Virus record (IMG/VR): IMGVR_UViG_3300042306_000889
Location: 1 to 38,477 of that record
Reading direction: 5' to 3' (one strand)
Length of the DNA: 38,477 nt
DNA from: a virus
In this document: piece after piece, positions 10,935-17,752 of the stretch
How the letters are laid out: each line of letters opens with the position of its first letter
How positions within the stretch are numbered: position 1 is the first letter of the stretch
Made by a program: the position numbers and the translations under genes
Notes under the pieces: generated by a model
Told to the model about the DNA's origin: nothing
Database searches by the model: none
What the model saw: only the letters and a program-made list of their open reading frames with translations

Positions 10935-11231
10935 TTAGTTCTTAATTGCAAGTATATTCTTAGTATTAATTAGAAGGTACTTTTGTCCATCTTCATCTTC
11001 AATATCAATACCGCTATTCCTATTATAATAGACTGTGTCGTTGACATCAAGCCCGTTGATTGGTACCAGATCTCCCTTGTAATTATATTCTCCCTCTCCC
11101 ATGTCCAGGATCTTTCCTGTTCTTAGGGAAGGCTCATTAAATGCAGCAGATAATACAATTCCTGAAGAAGTTGTTCTATCCTCTAGCTTATCTTCTGCTA
11201 CCAAAAGTAGGTTACCATATGGTTTAATCAT
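10935..11231 (-). CDS. GroES-like co-chaperonin (Cpn10)
   Basis: 98 aa, the normal Cpn10 length. The family pattern is visible: P4 and LLLVAEDK at the N-terminus, TSSGIVLSAAFNEP (residues 21-34, the mobile-loop region), GKILDMGEGEY, V56 with NDTVYY (the usual GD-x-V position) and the C-terminal YLLINTKNILAI strand. It should cap host GroEL and may adjust it for phage proteins, as phage co-chaperonins do in T4. It lies 4 bp after the JmjC-like gene in the same operon. No groEL gene is in the window. Confidence 0.88.
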   Translation of the reverse strand: MIKPYGNLLLVAEDKLEDRTTSSGIVLSAAFNEPSLRTGKILDMGEGEYNYKGDLVPINGLDVNDTVYYNRNSGIDIEDEDGQKYLLINTKNILAIKN

Positions 11232-11235
11232 ATTT

Positions 11236-11823
11236 TTATTTTCTCTTTTCTGTGTGTATTGGGAAATTCAAGGTAGCTCTGGATGAGTTTGATGTGACCC
11301 TATGTACTGCTCCAGTGGGCACCAGAAGTAGGTCTCCTTCTTCTAATGTTATGGACTCTATGATATCATTTTTATCCTCAGTGTACATGTCCCATATGGT
11401 AACTCCCTTGATCTGCAAAACAACTGCATCCCATGGGTCTGAGTGTACTTCAGATACATATTCGGTTGCAAATAAATTGCAGAAGAATTGAACAGAAGTT
11501 CTTTCAACTGTAGATCCGAAAGCTGTATCAACTTCCTTTATGGAGTTATTTATCTCAGATATTGAGATTGGCATTTGTGATATAAATTGAACATAGCCTA
11601 TCGTTCTTAAAACTGAAGCAACATCGTTTTGATAAACATATTTGTCTTCCTTATAATTCTTATTGGAATCCACATATGTATCTGAGCCTGTATGCAAAGC
11701 TTTATTAATTAGATCTATCATGCTATCCCAAGAAGTATCTAATTGCTTAAATGATTTTATGTGGAGTACCTTGCTGGAAGCCCTGTAATCTTCCCACTTT
11801 TTAATATCTATTTCTTTATTCAT
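11236..11823 (-). CDS. JmjC/cupin-like Fe(II) dioxygenase
   Basis: 195 aa. The second half has the double-stranded beta-helix signature of JmjC or cupin-4 oxygenases: H127-S-D129 (HSDPWD), VLQIKGVTIWDMY, ITLEEGDLLLVPTGAVHRV with distal H174, then RATLNFPI. The H-x-D...H triad should bind Fe(II), with 2-oxoglutarate as co-substrate. Bacterial relatives hydroxylate ribosomal proteins or peptides; the target here is unknown. It overlaps the gene before it by 8 bp and leads into groES. Confidence 0.78.
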   Translation of the reverse strand: MNKEIDIKKWEDYRASSKVLHIKSFKQLDTSWDSMIDLINKALHTGSDTYVDSNKNYKEDKYVYQNDVASVLRTIGYVQFISQMPISISEINNSIKEVDTAFGSTVERTSVQFFCNLFATEYVSEVHSDPWDAVVLQIKGVTIWDMYTEDKNDIIESITLEEGDLLLVPTGAVHRVTSNSSRATLNFPIHTEKRK

Positions 11824-12082
11824 TAGATTCCATTTTTTCTAACTGAAGCATAGCGTCCATTAAGTTATCTTCTGGCACATCGTTAAAATAATACTTCCCA
11901 GTATCTGGGTTTTTAGACCATCCTCTGTATCCATCTAAATCTGGGTAAAATGATGCAGCAGTTTTCATTGACTCAGGATCTTTCATTATGCTGTCTAAAT
12001 AGTCATAGAAATGTACTTCTTTGACTACCTCTTCTCTTAGGCTTGTCCAGCTAAATATACGTCTTGCCAACCATTCAATCAT
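11816..12082 (-). CDS. Unknown protein, 88 aa
   Basis: ATG 12082 overlaps the stop of the upstream 39-aa gene (ATGA). Basic N-terminus (WLARRIFSW), acidic middle with YRGWSKNPDTGKYYFND. No Cys pair or membrane segment. It sits in the dioxygenase operon but has no recognisable domain. Confidence 0.72.
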   Translation of the reverse strand: MIEWLARRIFSWTSLREEVVKEVHFYDYLDSIMKDPESMKTAASFYPDLDGYRGWSKNPDTGKYYFNDVPEDNLMDAMLQLEKMESNE

Positions 12083-12198
12083 TGTCTATGTCTTTTCTTG
12101 TTCCCGTACCTAGACTTGACTTCGGCTTTTGCTTTTTCAACAATAAACTGGGTCAATAAATCTACATTAAACTCTTCATCAAACTGCTGTTCGTTCAT
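12079..12198 (-). CDS. Small helical protein, 39 aa
   Basis: Minus-strand ATG 12198 follows a good site (AAAGGATCCAG) and the TGA overlaps the next ATG. The peptide has an acidic N-terminus and a basic C-terminus (SRYGNKKRHRQ). It overlaps the upstream gene by 20 bp in another frame. Function unknown. Confidence 0.6.
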   Translation of the reverse strand: MNEQQFDEEFNVDLLTQFIVEKAKAEVKSRYGNKKRHRQ

Positions 12199-12298
12199 CT
12201 GGATCCTTTTCCCATGTCATCTTGCCGTCTTTATATACAGGCCAATAGCCTAATGAACGCCAGTCCATTTTCATAATTTTAGGTTCTTTATTTGGCAT
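12179..12298 (-). CDS. Small phage protein, 39 aa, leaderless
   Basis: ATG 12298 lies exactly 6 nt after TATAAT of a consensus promoter (TTGACA-17-TATAAT), so the mRNA should begin at the start codon. The product (MPNKEPKIMKMDWRSLGYWP...) is basic to neutral with many aromatics; no family. The same frame is open further upstream, but only through the promoter. Confidence 0.68.
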   Translation of the reverse strand: MPNKEPKIMKMDWRSLGYWPVYKDGKMTWEKDPDERTAV

Positions 12299-12304
12299 AT
12301 ACCT

Positions 12305-12333
12305 ATTATAGTAAATAAGTCCGTGCCTGTCAA
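12305..12333 (-). promoter_or_regulatory. Consensus sigma-A promoter, leaderless
   Basis: On the minus strand TTGACA (12333-12328), 17-bp spacer, TATAAT (12310-12305), then 6 nt to ATG 12298. A perfect match to both hexamers. It lies just before the 3' end of the upstream dioxygenase gene. Confidence 0.85.
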
Positions 12334-12336
12334 TAG

Positions 12337-13164
12337 CTATCTGTATCTTAAACCAGTTATGCCTTCTTCTCTTTCTTTCTGTACATCTTCTGGGTTCTCC
12401 CACTTAAATCCATTTATTGGGGTCATCCACTCTTTCAAGCTTTTAGTTTCTTTTGCTCTTTTTATCTGAGCATTGTATTCATCTGATTTGTATGGATAAA
12501 ATGTTCCTGGATTTGATGCAGTCGGCAAAACAAAGTTTGAAAACGCAAACCTTACTCCACTTGATACTGGATCAACGCCATGAGCATAATCATTGTGTGC
12601 TCCATGTATTACAAGATCACCTCTGCCTGGTTTAATTCTAAGCTCATTACCTTCCTCGATTGGCTTACTTGCACCAACCCATTCACCATTGCTGTTTACA
12701 TGTGGATAAAATATTTCTCCACCTTCAAATTCACCAAAATATATAACTAGTCCGTAGTGTAATCTGCAGCAAGTATTCCATCTATCTTCTGAGATTAACT
12801 TAGCTGATTCTATGTCACATACCCCACACACTGGCCCGCAGTTCTCATGAGGCTCTCCTGGTGCGTCAGAGTGGATAAACATCCCCTCTTGATCGGGTCT
12901 TGATACAAGTAGATAGGACTGTGGGTGCATGACAAGTTCTGGATAGATTAGCTCACTAGCCATCTCCCAAACCTCTAGGAGATCATAGATTGTATCGGTG
13001 CTTCTAGAGTTGTACCATTCAAGATTATGATCTATACTTTTAGCACCCCCAGCACTATTCTGTACTATGTTCTCTATTTTTTCCAAAAGCTCACCGTTGA
13101 TAAAGTTTTTATAAATCCATATCTTGGGTGCAATTTGCTCTATATTAGGGTTATCTGTAAACAT
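12337..13164 (-). CDS. Prolyl-4-hydroxylase-like 2-oxoglutarate oxygenase
   Basis: 275 aa. Fe(II)/2OG oxygenase core: H98-S-D100 (FIHSDAPGE), IYFGEFEGGEIFYP (141-154), RGDLVIHGAHNDYAHGV with distal H195, and R205 in GVRFAFSNF for the 2OG carboxylate. This is the P4H-type arrangement. Between the HxD and the next strand lies a Cys-rich insert (C109, C113, C116, C132, C133) that could hold a metal. The start is leaderless (TGGTATAAT, 6 nt). It follows the P450 gene by 2 bp and probably acts with it. Substrate unknown. Confidence 0.82.
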   Translation of the reverse strand: MFTDNPNIEQIAPKIWIYKNFINGELLEKIENIVQNSAGGAKSIDHNLEWYNSRSTDTIYDLLEVWEMASELIYPELVMHPQSYLLVSRPDQEGMFIHSDAPGEPHENCGPVCGVCDIESAKLISEDRWNTCCRLHYGLVIYFGEFEGGEIFYPHVNSNGEWVGASKPIEEGNELRIKPGRGDLVIHGAHNDYAHGVDPVSSGVRFAFSNFVLPTASNPGTFYPYKSDEYNAQIKRAKETKSLKEWMTPINGFKWENPEDVQKEREEGITGLRYR

Positions 13165-13166
13165 AT

Positions 13167-14492
13167 TTATATTATACCATTTTCAGTGCTGTTTGGAGTA
13201 TACCTCTTGGATACTTTCATCATGACTTTACCTGCTGGTCTATATGTAGCTAGTATTTCTCCTTTAGGAAAATCTCCAACTAAAGTTAAATTCATCTTTC
13301 TAGAAATTTCCATTAGAATTAATTGAGATTGAATAATAGCAAACTGATACCCTATACATTTGCGTGGACCAAGGTTGAATGGCCAGTAGGCGCCGTCTGG
13401 CAAGGAGTCTTCTAGGTTATTATCCCATCTCATAAAGTCAAAAACGTCAGGATTTGTAAAATATTTTTCATTTCTATGAGTTACGTATGAGCTTAAGATT
13501 ACATGTGTACCTGCCTCTATGAATACGTCTCCTATTGTTGTGTCTACCAAAGCTTTTCGTGGACTCATCCAAACTGGAGAATAAAGCCTTAAAGACTCAT
13601 TTATTACAAATCTTGATAGATTAGCATCTTTAATATTATTAACTATATTGTCTTTATTTACTTCTAATAAGGAATGAGACTCCTTATTAATATTCCCCCA
13701 GCCTTCTTTATCTTGAGTAATATTACATAAAGCCCAAACCAATGTGCTCGCTGTTGTTTCATGCCCAGCTAGCAGCATAGTTATAACTTGATCAGATATG
13801 TCTTGTATTGAAATGTCTTCGTCTTTTATAGAAGCAAGTATTAGTAAATCAATAAAGTCCTTATCTTCAGTTTCATTAGCTATTCTATTCTTAATTACAT
13901 TATCCATCAAAGTATTTAATCTATTTGAAAAATTATCAAAATCACCCTCTTTAAACTTATGTCCTGGGGAGGCTTTCTCTAATATTTTAAAAAATATTAT
14001 TTTTAGATCATCAGCATTTTCTAACATGTCGTCATTAAATATTGTGTTTGTTAAGATTTTATACGATAAGGATAGCATTTCTGCATTAATATCTATAACA
14101 TCTTTTTCAAGCCATTTGTCAGTTTCTTCTTCTATTACCGATAAAGCTTTATTTAAATATAAATTGATTTTATTTACATGGAAGCTTGGATTTATTATTC
14201 TCCTGTGCTTTAGATGAACTGGTTCCTCTGTAGTCAATAAGCCGTTACCTAAAGCTTTTCTTATTATGTTCCATCCGCCAGATTTTTCAAAATTTTTATA
14301 CTGTTTTACATAAACTTCATTAACAAAGTCAGCATCAAATGCAAATATGTATTTTTTTACAGGATCTTCTCCCCCTTTATCTAAATTTAGTTTATAGCAA
14401 AAAAGATCTCCATATGTTCTTTGAAGAGAGACTAAATAATCTGGACCATAATCTAATAAAAGATCATTGACTTCTTTCATATTTTTACCCAT
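13167..14492 (-). CDS. Cytochrome P450
   Basis: A complete P450 of 441 aa, a heme monooxygenase needing an outside electron donor. All key motifs are present: I-helix AGHETT (242-247), K-helix ESLR (E299, R302), PERF-like region FDFMRW (351-356) and the heme loop FNLGPRKCIG with ligand C379. There is no membrane anchor, as in bacterial P450s. It is flanked by an SDR-linked small gene upstream and a 2OG oxygenase downstream. No ferredoxin or reductase is in the window, so redox partners would come from the host. Start 14492 or the in-frame ATG at 14480. Confidence 0.95.
   Translation of the reverse strand: MGKNMKEVNDLLLDYGPDYLVSLQRTYGDLFCYKLNLDKGGEDPVKKYIFAFDADFVNEVYVKQYKNFEKSGGWNIIRKALGNGLLTTEEPVHLKHRRIINPSFHVNKINLYLNKALSVIEEETDKWLEKDVIDINAEMLSLSYKILTNTIFNDDMLENADDLKIIFFKILEKASPGHKFKEGDFDNFSNRLNTLMDNVIKNRIANETEDKDFIDLLILASIKDEDISIQDISDQVITMLLAGHETTASTLVWALCNITQDKEGWGNINKESHSLLEVNKDNIVNNIKDANLSRFVINESLRLYSPVWMSPRKALVDTTIGDVFIEAGTHVILSSYVTHRNEKYFTNPDVFDFMRWDNNLEDSLPDGAYWPFNLGPRKCIGYQFAIIQSQLILMEISRKMNLTLVGDFPKGEILATYRPAGKVMMKVSKRYTPNSTENGII
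13171..13179 (-). promoter_or_regulatory. Extended -10 promoter, leaderless
   Basis: Minus strand TGGTATAAT inside the 3' end of the P450 gene, 6 nt before ATG 13164. No good -35. Confidence 0.65.
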
Positions 14493-14701
14493 GATCCTAT
14501 TTTACCAGAGAACACTTTGCTCCTCAGTATAAATCCGTAGTCTGGATGAGTAACTGAGCTTCCATAATACTCTTCTCCAGTTTCCATATCGGTTATCTTC
14601 CATTTCCCTGGTGCTTTTGTATGAATAATCAATTCTATTGGTGAATCTAAAGACTCAACCGTTGAGCCATCTTTAAGAACTCTATTGTTCATATACACCA
14701 T
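14477..14701 (-). CDS. Unknown protein, 74 aa
   Basis: Overlaps the end of the SDR gene by 20 bp and the start of the P450 gene by 16 bp, so it is translated within the oxidative operon. Predicted to be mostly beta (IELIIHTKAPGKWKITDME). ATG 14701; a second ATG is 3 codons on. No family recognised. Confidence 0.7.
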   Translation of the reverse strand: MVYMNNRVLKDGSTVESLDSPIELIIHTKAPGKWKITDMETGEEYYGSSVTHPDYGFILRSKVFSGKIGSWVKI

Positions 14702-15383
14702 TATCTATAAAGATAGACTGTCCATTAACAGATTTTGAATTTTTAATTAAATAACAAATTAAATCAGACACCTCTTCTGGACCTCCTATATATGCTTTAT
14801 TAATATCTTCGGAAAAAATAATTTTTATAATTTCTTTATCTATATACTTTTCTGTCATTCCAGTTTTAGTAAGAGATGGATGTACTACATTTATTCTAGC
14901 ATTATTGTTATTTTTAATAAAATTTCTTGACCAAAAATTTAAAGCTAGCTTACAGGACGCATATACTTCTGTGTCAGTAAGATTATTTTCTTTTGAATAA
15001 GATATCGCCTCTTCTTCTTTATCATCAAGTAATAAAGATATTAGATGGCTATTTGTCTTGGCATGTGTATATATTATAGATCCCAGAAGGATTGCGTTAA
15101 CGTACCCATATTTATTGTGTATTCTGCTCACAAGTCTAGTTGAACCATAGTAGTTAAGAGGTATTATATCTTTACCACCAATTACTCCAGCAGATGTAAC
15201 TATCCCATCTATGCCCTTTTCTGGCAGTATATTAAAAACAAGATCTTCTATATTTTCTTTAATTGAAAGATCACAGACAATATCAGATGAAAGAATGTCT
15301 ACACCCAATACTGTGCTGTTTTCTTTTAATGAATTGTATATAGCTTTGCCTATGCCAGAAGCTGACCCAGTTACAATATACAT
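14682..15383 (-). CDS. Short-chain dehydrogenase/reductase (SDR)
   Basis: 233 aa. NAD(P)-binding Rossmann fold with TGSASGIG at residues 5-12, D29 after the second strand (favouring NAD), SAG at 64-66 in the place of NAG, catalytic S102, Y141 and K145 (YASCK), and the C-terminal GGPEEVSDLICYLI and NGQSIFIDNG segments. Such enzymes oxidise alcohols or reduce ketones, often on steroids or similar small molecules. Starts behind GAGGATGAC. First large gene of the oxidative operon with the P450. Confidence 0.92.
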   Translation of the reverse strand: MYIVTGSASGIGKAIYNSLKENSTVLGVDILSSDIVCDLSIKENIEDLVFNILPEKGIDGIVTSAGVIGGKDIIPLNYYGSTRLVSRIHNKYGYVNAILLGSIIYTHAKTNSHLISLLLDDKEEEAISYSKENNLTDTEVYASCKLALNFWSRNFIKNNNNARINVVHPSLTKTGMTEKYIDKEIIKIIFSEDINKAYIGGPEEVSDLICYLIKNSKSVNGQSIFIDNGVYEQ

Positions 15384-15412
15384 AATGTCATCCTCAATTT
15401 AGGTAAAGCTAT

Positions 15413-15508
15413 TTAAAATATAGAAGCTTCTGCTTCATCAACGCTATCATCAATTGATCTAGATATATCAATAGATAAATCGCTTGAGCTTGTTCTTAAC
15501 TCACACAT
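15413..15508 (-). CDS. Tiny MC-start protein, 31 aa
   Basis: Minus-strand ATG 15508 with an AAGG site 7 nt upstream. The sequence (MCELRTSSSDLSIDI...) is Ser/Asp-rich. It resembles two neighbouring tiny genes in starting with Met-Cys. Evidence is limited to ribosome site, spacing and operon position. Confidence 0.5.
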   Translation of the reverse strand: MCELRTSSSDLSIDISRSIDDSVDEAEASIF

Positions 15509-15517
15509 AGTAAAACC

Positions 15518-15700
15518 TTAAACTTTTTTTCTTCCAGTTTTCTTTGGCGCAGTAGGTCCCGTTTGGGTCTCTCTTCTGATACCGTGCTTGTTAACATCAA
15601 TCTTAATTGGGGGTCTTTTTGTCTGTATGCCAGATTTAAATTTACCCTGAGTAGGATTCTTTTTTGTTGCCTCTCCAGAGTTTACAACGTTTTCTGACAC
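15518..15700 (-). CDS. Basic small protein, 60 aa (GTG start)
   Basis: GTG 15700 overlaps the stop of the gene before it (TAGTG) and has AAGGG upstream. The product is basic and low-complexity (KKNPTQGKFKSGIQTKRPP..., ending KKTGRKKV), probably disordered, maybe nucleic-acid binding. Function unknown. Confidence 0.62.
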   Translation of the reverse strand: MSENVVNSGEATKKNPTQGKFKSGIQTKRPPIKIDVNKHGIRRETQTGPTAPKKTGRKKV

Positions 15701-15807
15701 TAGTTGCCCTTAATTTGTGATATCGTTACAACATTTCTGGTAGCTGCTGACTCAGCAGATTCGTTTTCAATCTGCTCTTCTTTACCACATGAACAATCTT
15801 TACACAT
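15700..15807 (-). CDS. Tiny Cys-motif protein, 35 aa
   Basis: ATG 15807 overlaps the preceding stop (TAATG). It starts MCKDCSCGKEEQ, with three Cys in the first seven residues, then a Glu/Ser/Ala-rich part. Metal binding by the Cys cluster is possible. Confidence 0.58.
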   Translation of the reverse strand: MCKDCSCGKEEQIENESAESAATRNVVTISQIKGN

Positions 15808-15899
15808 TATCTATTACCCTGATCTGAAACATCCTGGATATTAACTTCTTTAATTCCAGTCTCGCTGCCTACGCTTTCACAACCGCATTCAAAGCACAT
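15807..15899 (-). CDS. Tiny Cys-motif protein, 30 aa
   Basis: ATG 15899 follows the stop of the gene at 15902-16054 by 2 bp. It starts MCFECGCES, the same three-Cys layout as its neighbour, and ends EVNIQDVSDQGNR. I recall similar MC-start mini-proteins in other phages. Function unknown. Confidence 0.58.
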   Translation of the reverse strand: MCFECGCESVGSETGIKEVNIQDVSDQGNR

Positions 15900-15901
15900 A
15901 A

Positions 15902-16054
15902 TTACTTAGGACCCTGAGCCTGCGCTTGGTTTGAAACATCTGTTGATGGGAATGCTGACTTTGGATCAGCTGCGTACTGCTCGTTGTTACCCCATACTGT
16001 TGAATCGTTTACCTTTGGTGATGTAAATCCGTTTAAATCTTTTCCGTCTGACAT
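15902..16054 (-). CDS. Small disordered protein, 50 aa
   Basis: ATG 16054 is preceded by a good ATAGGAG site 7 nt away. Rich in Asn, Ser, Asp, Gln and Pro (GFTSPKVNDSTVWGNNEQ), likely disordered. It heads the tiny-gene cluster and has an extended -10 promoter upstream at 16112-16120. Confidence 0.66.
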   Translation of the reverse strand: MSDGKDLNGFTSPKVNDSTVWGNNEQYAADPKSAFPSTDVSNQAQAQGPK

Positions 16055-16083
16055 GTTATTACTCCTATAGGTTATTTATTTAA

Positions 16084-16104
16084 GTGGGACTAGTATTCCA
16101 CTTA
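16084..16104. repeat. Inverted repeat AAGTGG/CCACTT
   Basis: AAGTGG near 16082 pairs with CCACTT near 16099 around a loop of about 10 nt, in the leader of the tiny-gene cluster. No T tract on either strand, so it may be a leader hairpin. Confidence 0.4.
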
Positions 16105-16111
16105 TAAGACT

Positions 16112-16120
16112 ATTATAGCA
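16112..16120 (-). promoter_or_regulatory. Extended -10 promoter TGCTATAAT
   Basis: Minus-strand TGCTATAAT about 57 bp upstream of ATG 16054, between the zinc gene at 16130 and the tiny-gene cluster. No clear -35. Confidence 0.5.
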
Positions 16121-16129
16121 TTTAGTTGA

Positions 16130-16252
16130 TTAGGATCTATAGTAGATATGCCAACAAGAGTCGCATATATCTATTATTCCACCCTCTGGCTTAGAGGCAA
16201 GTCTAGTAGACTTATTTTTACAACCGCCCCACTCACATACATCACCAAACAC
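16130..16252 (-). CDS. Small zinc-ribbon protein, 40 aa (GTG start)
   Basis: GTG 16252 overlaps the preceding stop (TAGTG). CEWGGC (residues 6-11) and CDSC (30-33) make a four-Cys zinc ribbon of about 28 residues. No other feature. Function unknown. Confidence 0.6.
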   Translation of the reverse strand: MFGDVCEWGGCKNKSTRLASKPEGGIIDICDSCWHIYYRS

Positions 16253-16392
16253 TACTTAGATCCCTTTGCCTTCTGGCCTCTATAGCCTGTTTTCTTGATG
16301 TTCATGGATCCAGGCTTTTTTTGGCCACTTGCGTATGTTCCTGCTTGTCTTTGAGCTAATGCTCTTTGCATTTTATCTAGGTGTTTTCCCAT
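16252..16392 (-). CDS. Basic small protein, 46 aa
   Basis: ATG 16392 overlaps the stop of the DUF2061 gene (TAATG). Lys/Gln/Gly-rich and basic (MGKHLDKMQRALAQRQAG, then KKTGYRGQKAKGSK). Possibly nucleic-acid binding, otherwise unknown. Confidence 0.62.
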   Translation of the reverse strand: MGKHLDKMQRALAQRQAGTYASGQKKPGSMNIKKTGYRGQKAKGSK

Positions 16393-16592
16393 TACTTGAT
16401 TCTCCCGCCGAACTTTGACCAAACTCTCTCATGCAGAAAGTATCCTAAAGCTTCCCAACCTATATAAATTAATGCTCCTAGGCTTGCATACTCCCACTCG
16501 CCAGTAAATAAATATATTACTCCAGCTACTCCAACAAGGTGAAAAGTTTCCCAGCTTACTGTTTTTAATAGCGTTCTTTTAGTTGATTCCAT
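16392..16592 (-). CDS. DUF2061 membrane protein
   Basis: 66 aa. The DUF2061 pattern is clear: KRTLLKTVSWETFHLV at the N-terminus, two membrane segments (VGVAGVIYLF and ASLGALIYIGWEALGYF) and the end motif HERVWSKFGGRIK (family: HErvW). Members are small inner-membrane proteins of unknown function. A TATAAT with extended TG lies 6 nt before ATG 16592, so the mRNA is probably leaderless. Confidence 0.85.
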   Translation of the reverse strand: MESTKRTLLKTVSWETFHLVGVAGVIYLFTGEWEYASLGALIYIGWEALGYFLHERVWSKFGGRIK

Positions 16593-16598
16593 TTTCTA

Positions 16599-16607
16599 AT
16601 TATATCA
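16599..16607 (-). promoter_or_regulatory. Extended -10 promoter, leaderless
   Basis: Minus-strand TGATATAAT, 6 nt before ATG 16592; it overlaps the end of the upstream gene. Confidence 0.6.
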
Positions 16608-17412
16608 TTTCTTCTAAAAAAGGTCTAGTCAATTTGACTATATCTTTAATTATATTGTGTATTTCTGAGCTTGGATGGCTAGATGGTAGCTGATGAATTA
16701 AAATATCAGACACTTCTTTTTCTTTTAACTTTAATATCTCTTTGTATATAAAATCACTATTCCCAGATATTGTTGTACCCTTATGGCTTTCTAAAACTTT
16801 ATTTAAATAAGTATTATTTTTACCTATTAAGTTATCATTTAATATTGCAACAGATACCATTTGATTTTTATTTTTTAATAATCCATTATTATACTGATCT
16901 AAATAATCACTTAACTGCATTATATTAGTTATCCCATACTCAATACAGGCTTTTTGAAAATCAATGCTGTGACCAGAAAGCATGAGGGGTGGTAATTTTT
17001 TTCTTAATGACAATACATTATATTTTTTAAGCCACTCTAGGGTGTATTGGTCTCTTTGTTCTATTGTCTGAATTCTATCTTCAATAAATACAACATCTCT
17101 TAAACTAGTTTCTTGAAACTTAATATTTCCAGGAATTACGTTGAAGGTCACACGCCCTGGTGCAATTTTTTCAAATGTTTCATATATAGTAGCCAGATAC
17201 TCTGGAGACAGAGAGTACGTTCTTACTGCAATTATATACTTAAATGTATGTTCTTTATTTATTGTATTTGCTACAGTAACTACAGCATTATCTAAAAATG
17301 AATCATACACCAAGAGCAACGATTTATATCCCACTTCATGTACAGTGTTTGAGATCTCTATTAATGCATCTCTAGAATTATCCTCAAACAAAGACATGTA
17401 GTGAAAATTCAT
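16600..17412 (-). CDS. Luciferase-like flavin monooxygenase
   Basis: 270 aa. Resembles the bacterial luciferase/SsuD superfamily (LLM): a TIM barrel using FMNH2 or F420. Supporting stretches are SLLLVYDSFLDNAVV, FKYIIAVRTYSLSPEYLATI and ETFEKIAPGRVTFNVIPGN (about residues 79-97; the family has sP..A......l..GR..lnvv.G). It is shorter than the usual 320-370 aa. Actinobacteria often use F420 in this family. Its start directly follows the stop of the histone-like gene. Substrate unknown; it may be part of the oxidative set. Confidence 0.75.
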   Translation of the reverse strand: MNFHYMSLFEDNSRDALIEISNTVHEVGYKSLLLVYDSFLDNAVVTVANTINKEHTFKYIIAVRTYSLSPEYLATIYETFEKIAPGRVTFNVIPGNIKFQETSLRDVVFIEDRIQTIEQRDQYTLEWLKKYNVLSLRKKLPPLMLSGHSIDFQKACIEYGITNIMQLSDYLDQYNNGLLKNKNQMVSVAILNDNLIGKNNTYLNKVLESHKGTTISGNSDFIYKEILKLKEKEVSDILIHQLPSSHPSSEIHNIIKDIVKLTRPFLEEMI

Positions 17413-17640
17413 TTACTTTGTGCTTTTTGTTTTTTTAGATGGCGCTTTCTTTGAAACCGCTTTTTTAGCAGGAGCCTTCTTTGCTACTGCCTTTTTGGCA
17501 ACTGTTTTCTTAACTGGAGCCTTCTTAGAAACCTTCTTAGCAGTTGATTTAGATACTTCAGCATTAACTTGCTCTAGCATTAATTCAATCTGTGACTCAG
17601 CTGATCTAATTCCCAAAAAATTCTTTATCTTGTTTAACAT
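17413..17640 (-). CDS. Histone-H1-like basic tail protein
   Basis: 75 aa. A helical N-terminus (MLNKIKNFLGIRSAESQ) is followed from residue 33 by a repeated Lys/Ala/Pro tail (KKAPVKK, KKAPAKK, KKAPSKK). This is like the tail of histone H1 or of actinobacterial HupB. It likely binds DNA. A weak extended -10 (TGGTAAAAT, 17694-17702) and palindrome CCTAAA-ATATA-TTTAGG (17667-17683) precede it. Confidence 0.75.
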   Translation of the reverse strand: MLNKIKNFLGIRSAESQIELMLEQVNAEVSKSTAKKVSKKAPVKKTVAKKAVAKKAPAKKAVSKKAPSKKTKSTK

Positions 17641-17666
17641 AACTACTCATTTCTTTTTATTTTAAT

Positions 17667-17683
17667 CCTAAAATATATTTAGG
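17667..17683. promoter_or_regulatory. Palindrome CCTAAA-ATATA-TTTAGG
   Basis: A perfect 6-bp inverted repeat in the leader of the histone-like gene, downstream of its possible -10. Possible operator. Confidence 0.4.
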
Positions 17684-17708
17684 CGTTTAATCTATTTTAC
17701 CATAAAAG

Positions 17709-17747
17709 TAATGGTGAGGCTGGCACGTGCCTCCAGCCTCACCATTA
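17709..17747 (-). terminator. Strong hairpin terminator
   Basis: A 15-bp perfect stem (TAATGGTGAGGCTGG with its complement) around a 9-nt loop, directly after the 17753-18892 gene. On the minus strand it is followed by CTTTTATGG. Confidence 0.8.
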
Positions 17748-17752
17748 TTTAA

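Noticed and set aside
16626-16640. Palindrome TAGTCAA-T-TTGACTA
   Set aside because: It lies inside the coding end of the luciferase-like gene and is not placed at a promoter; it may be chance in AT-rich sequence.
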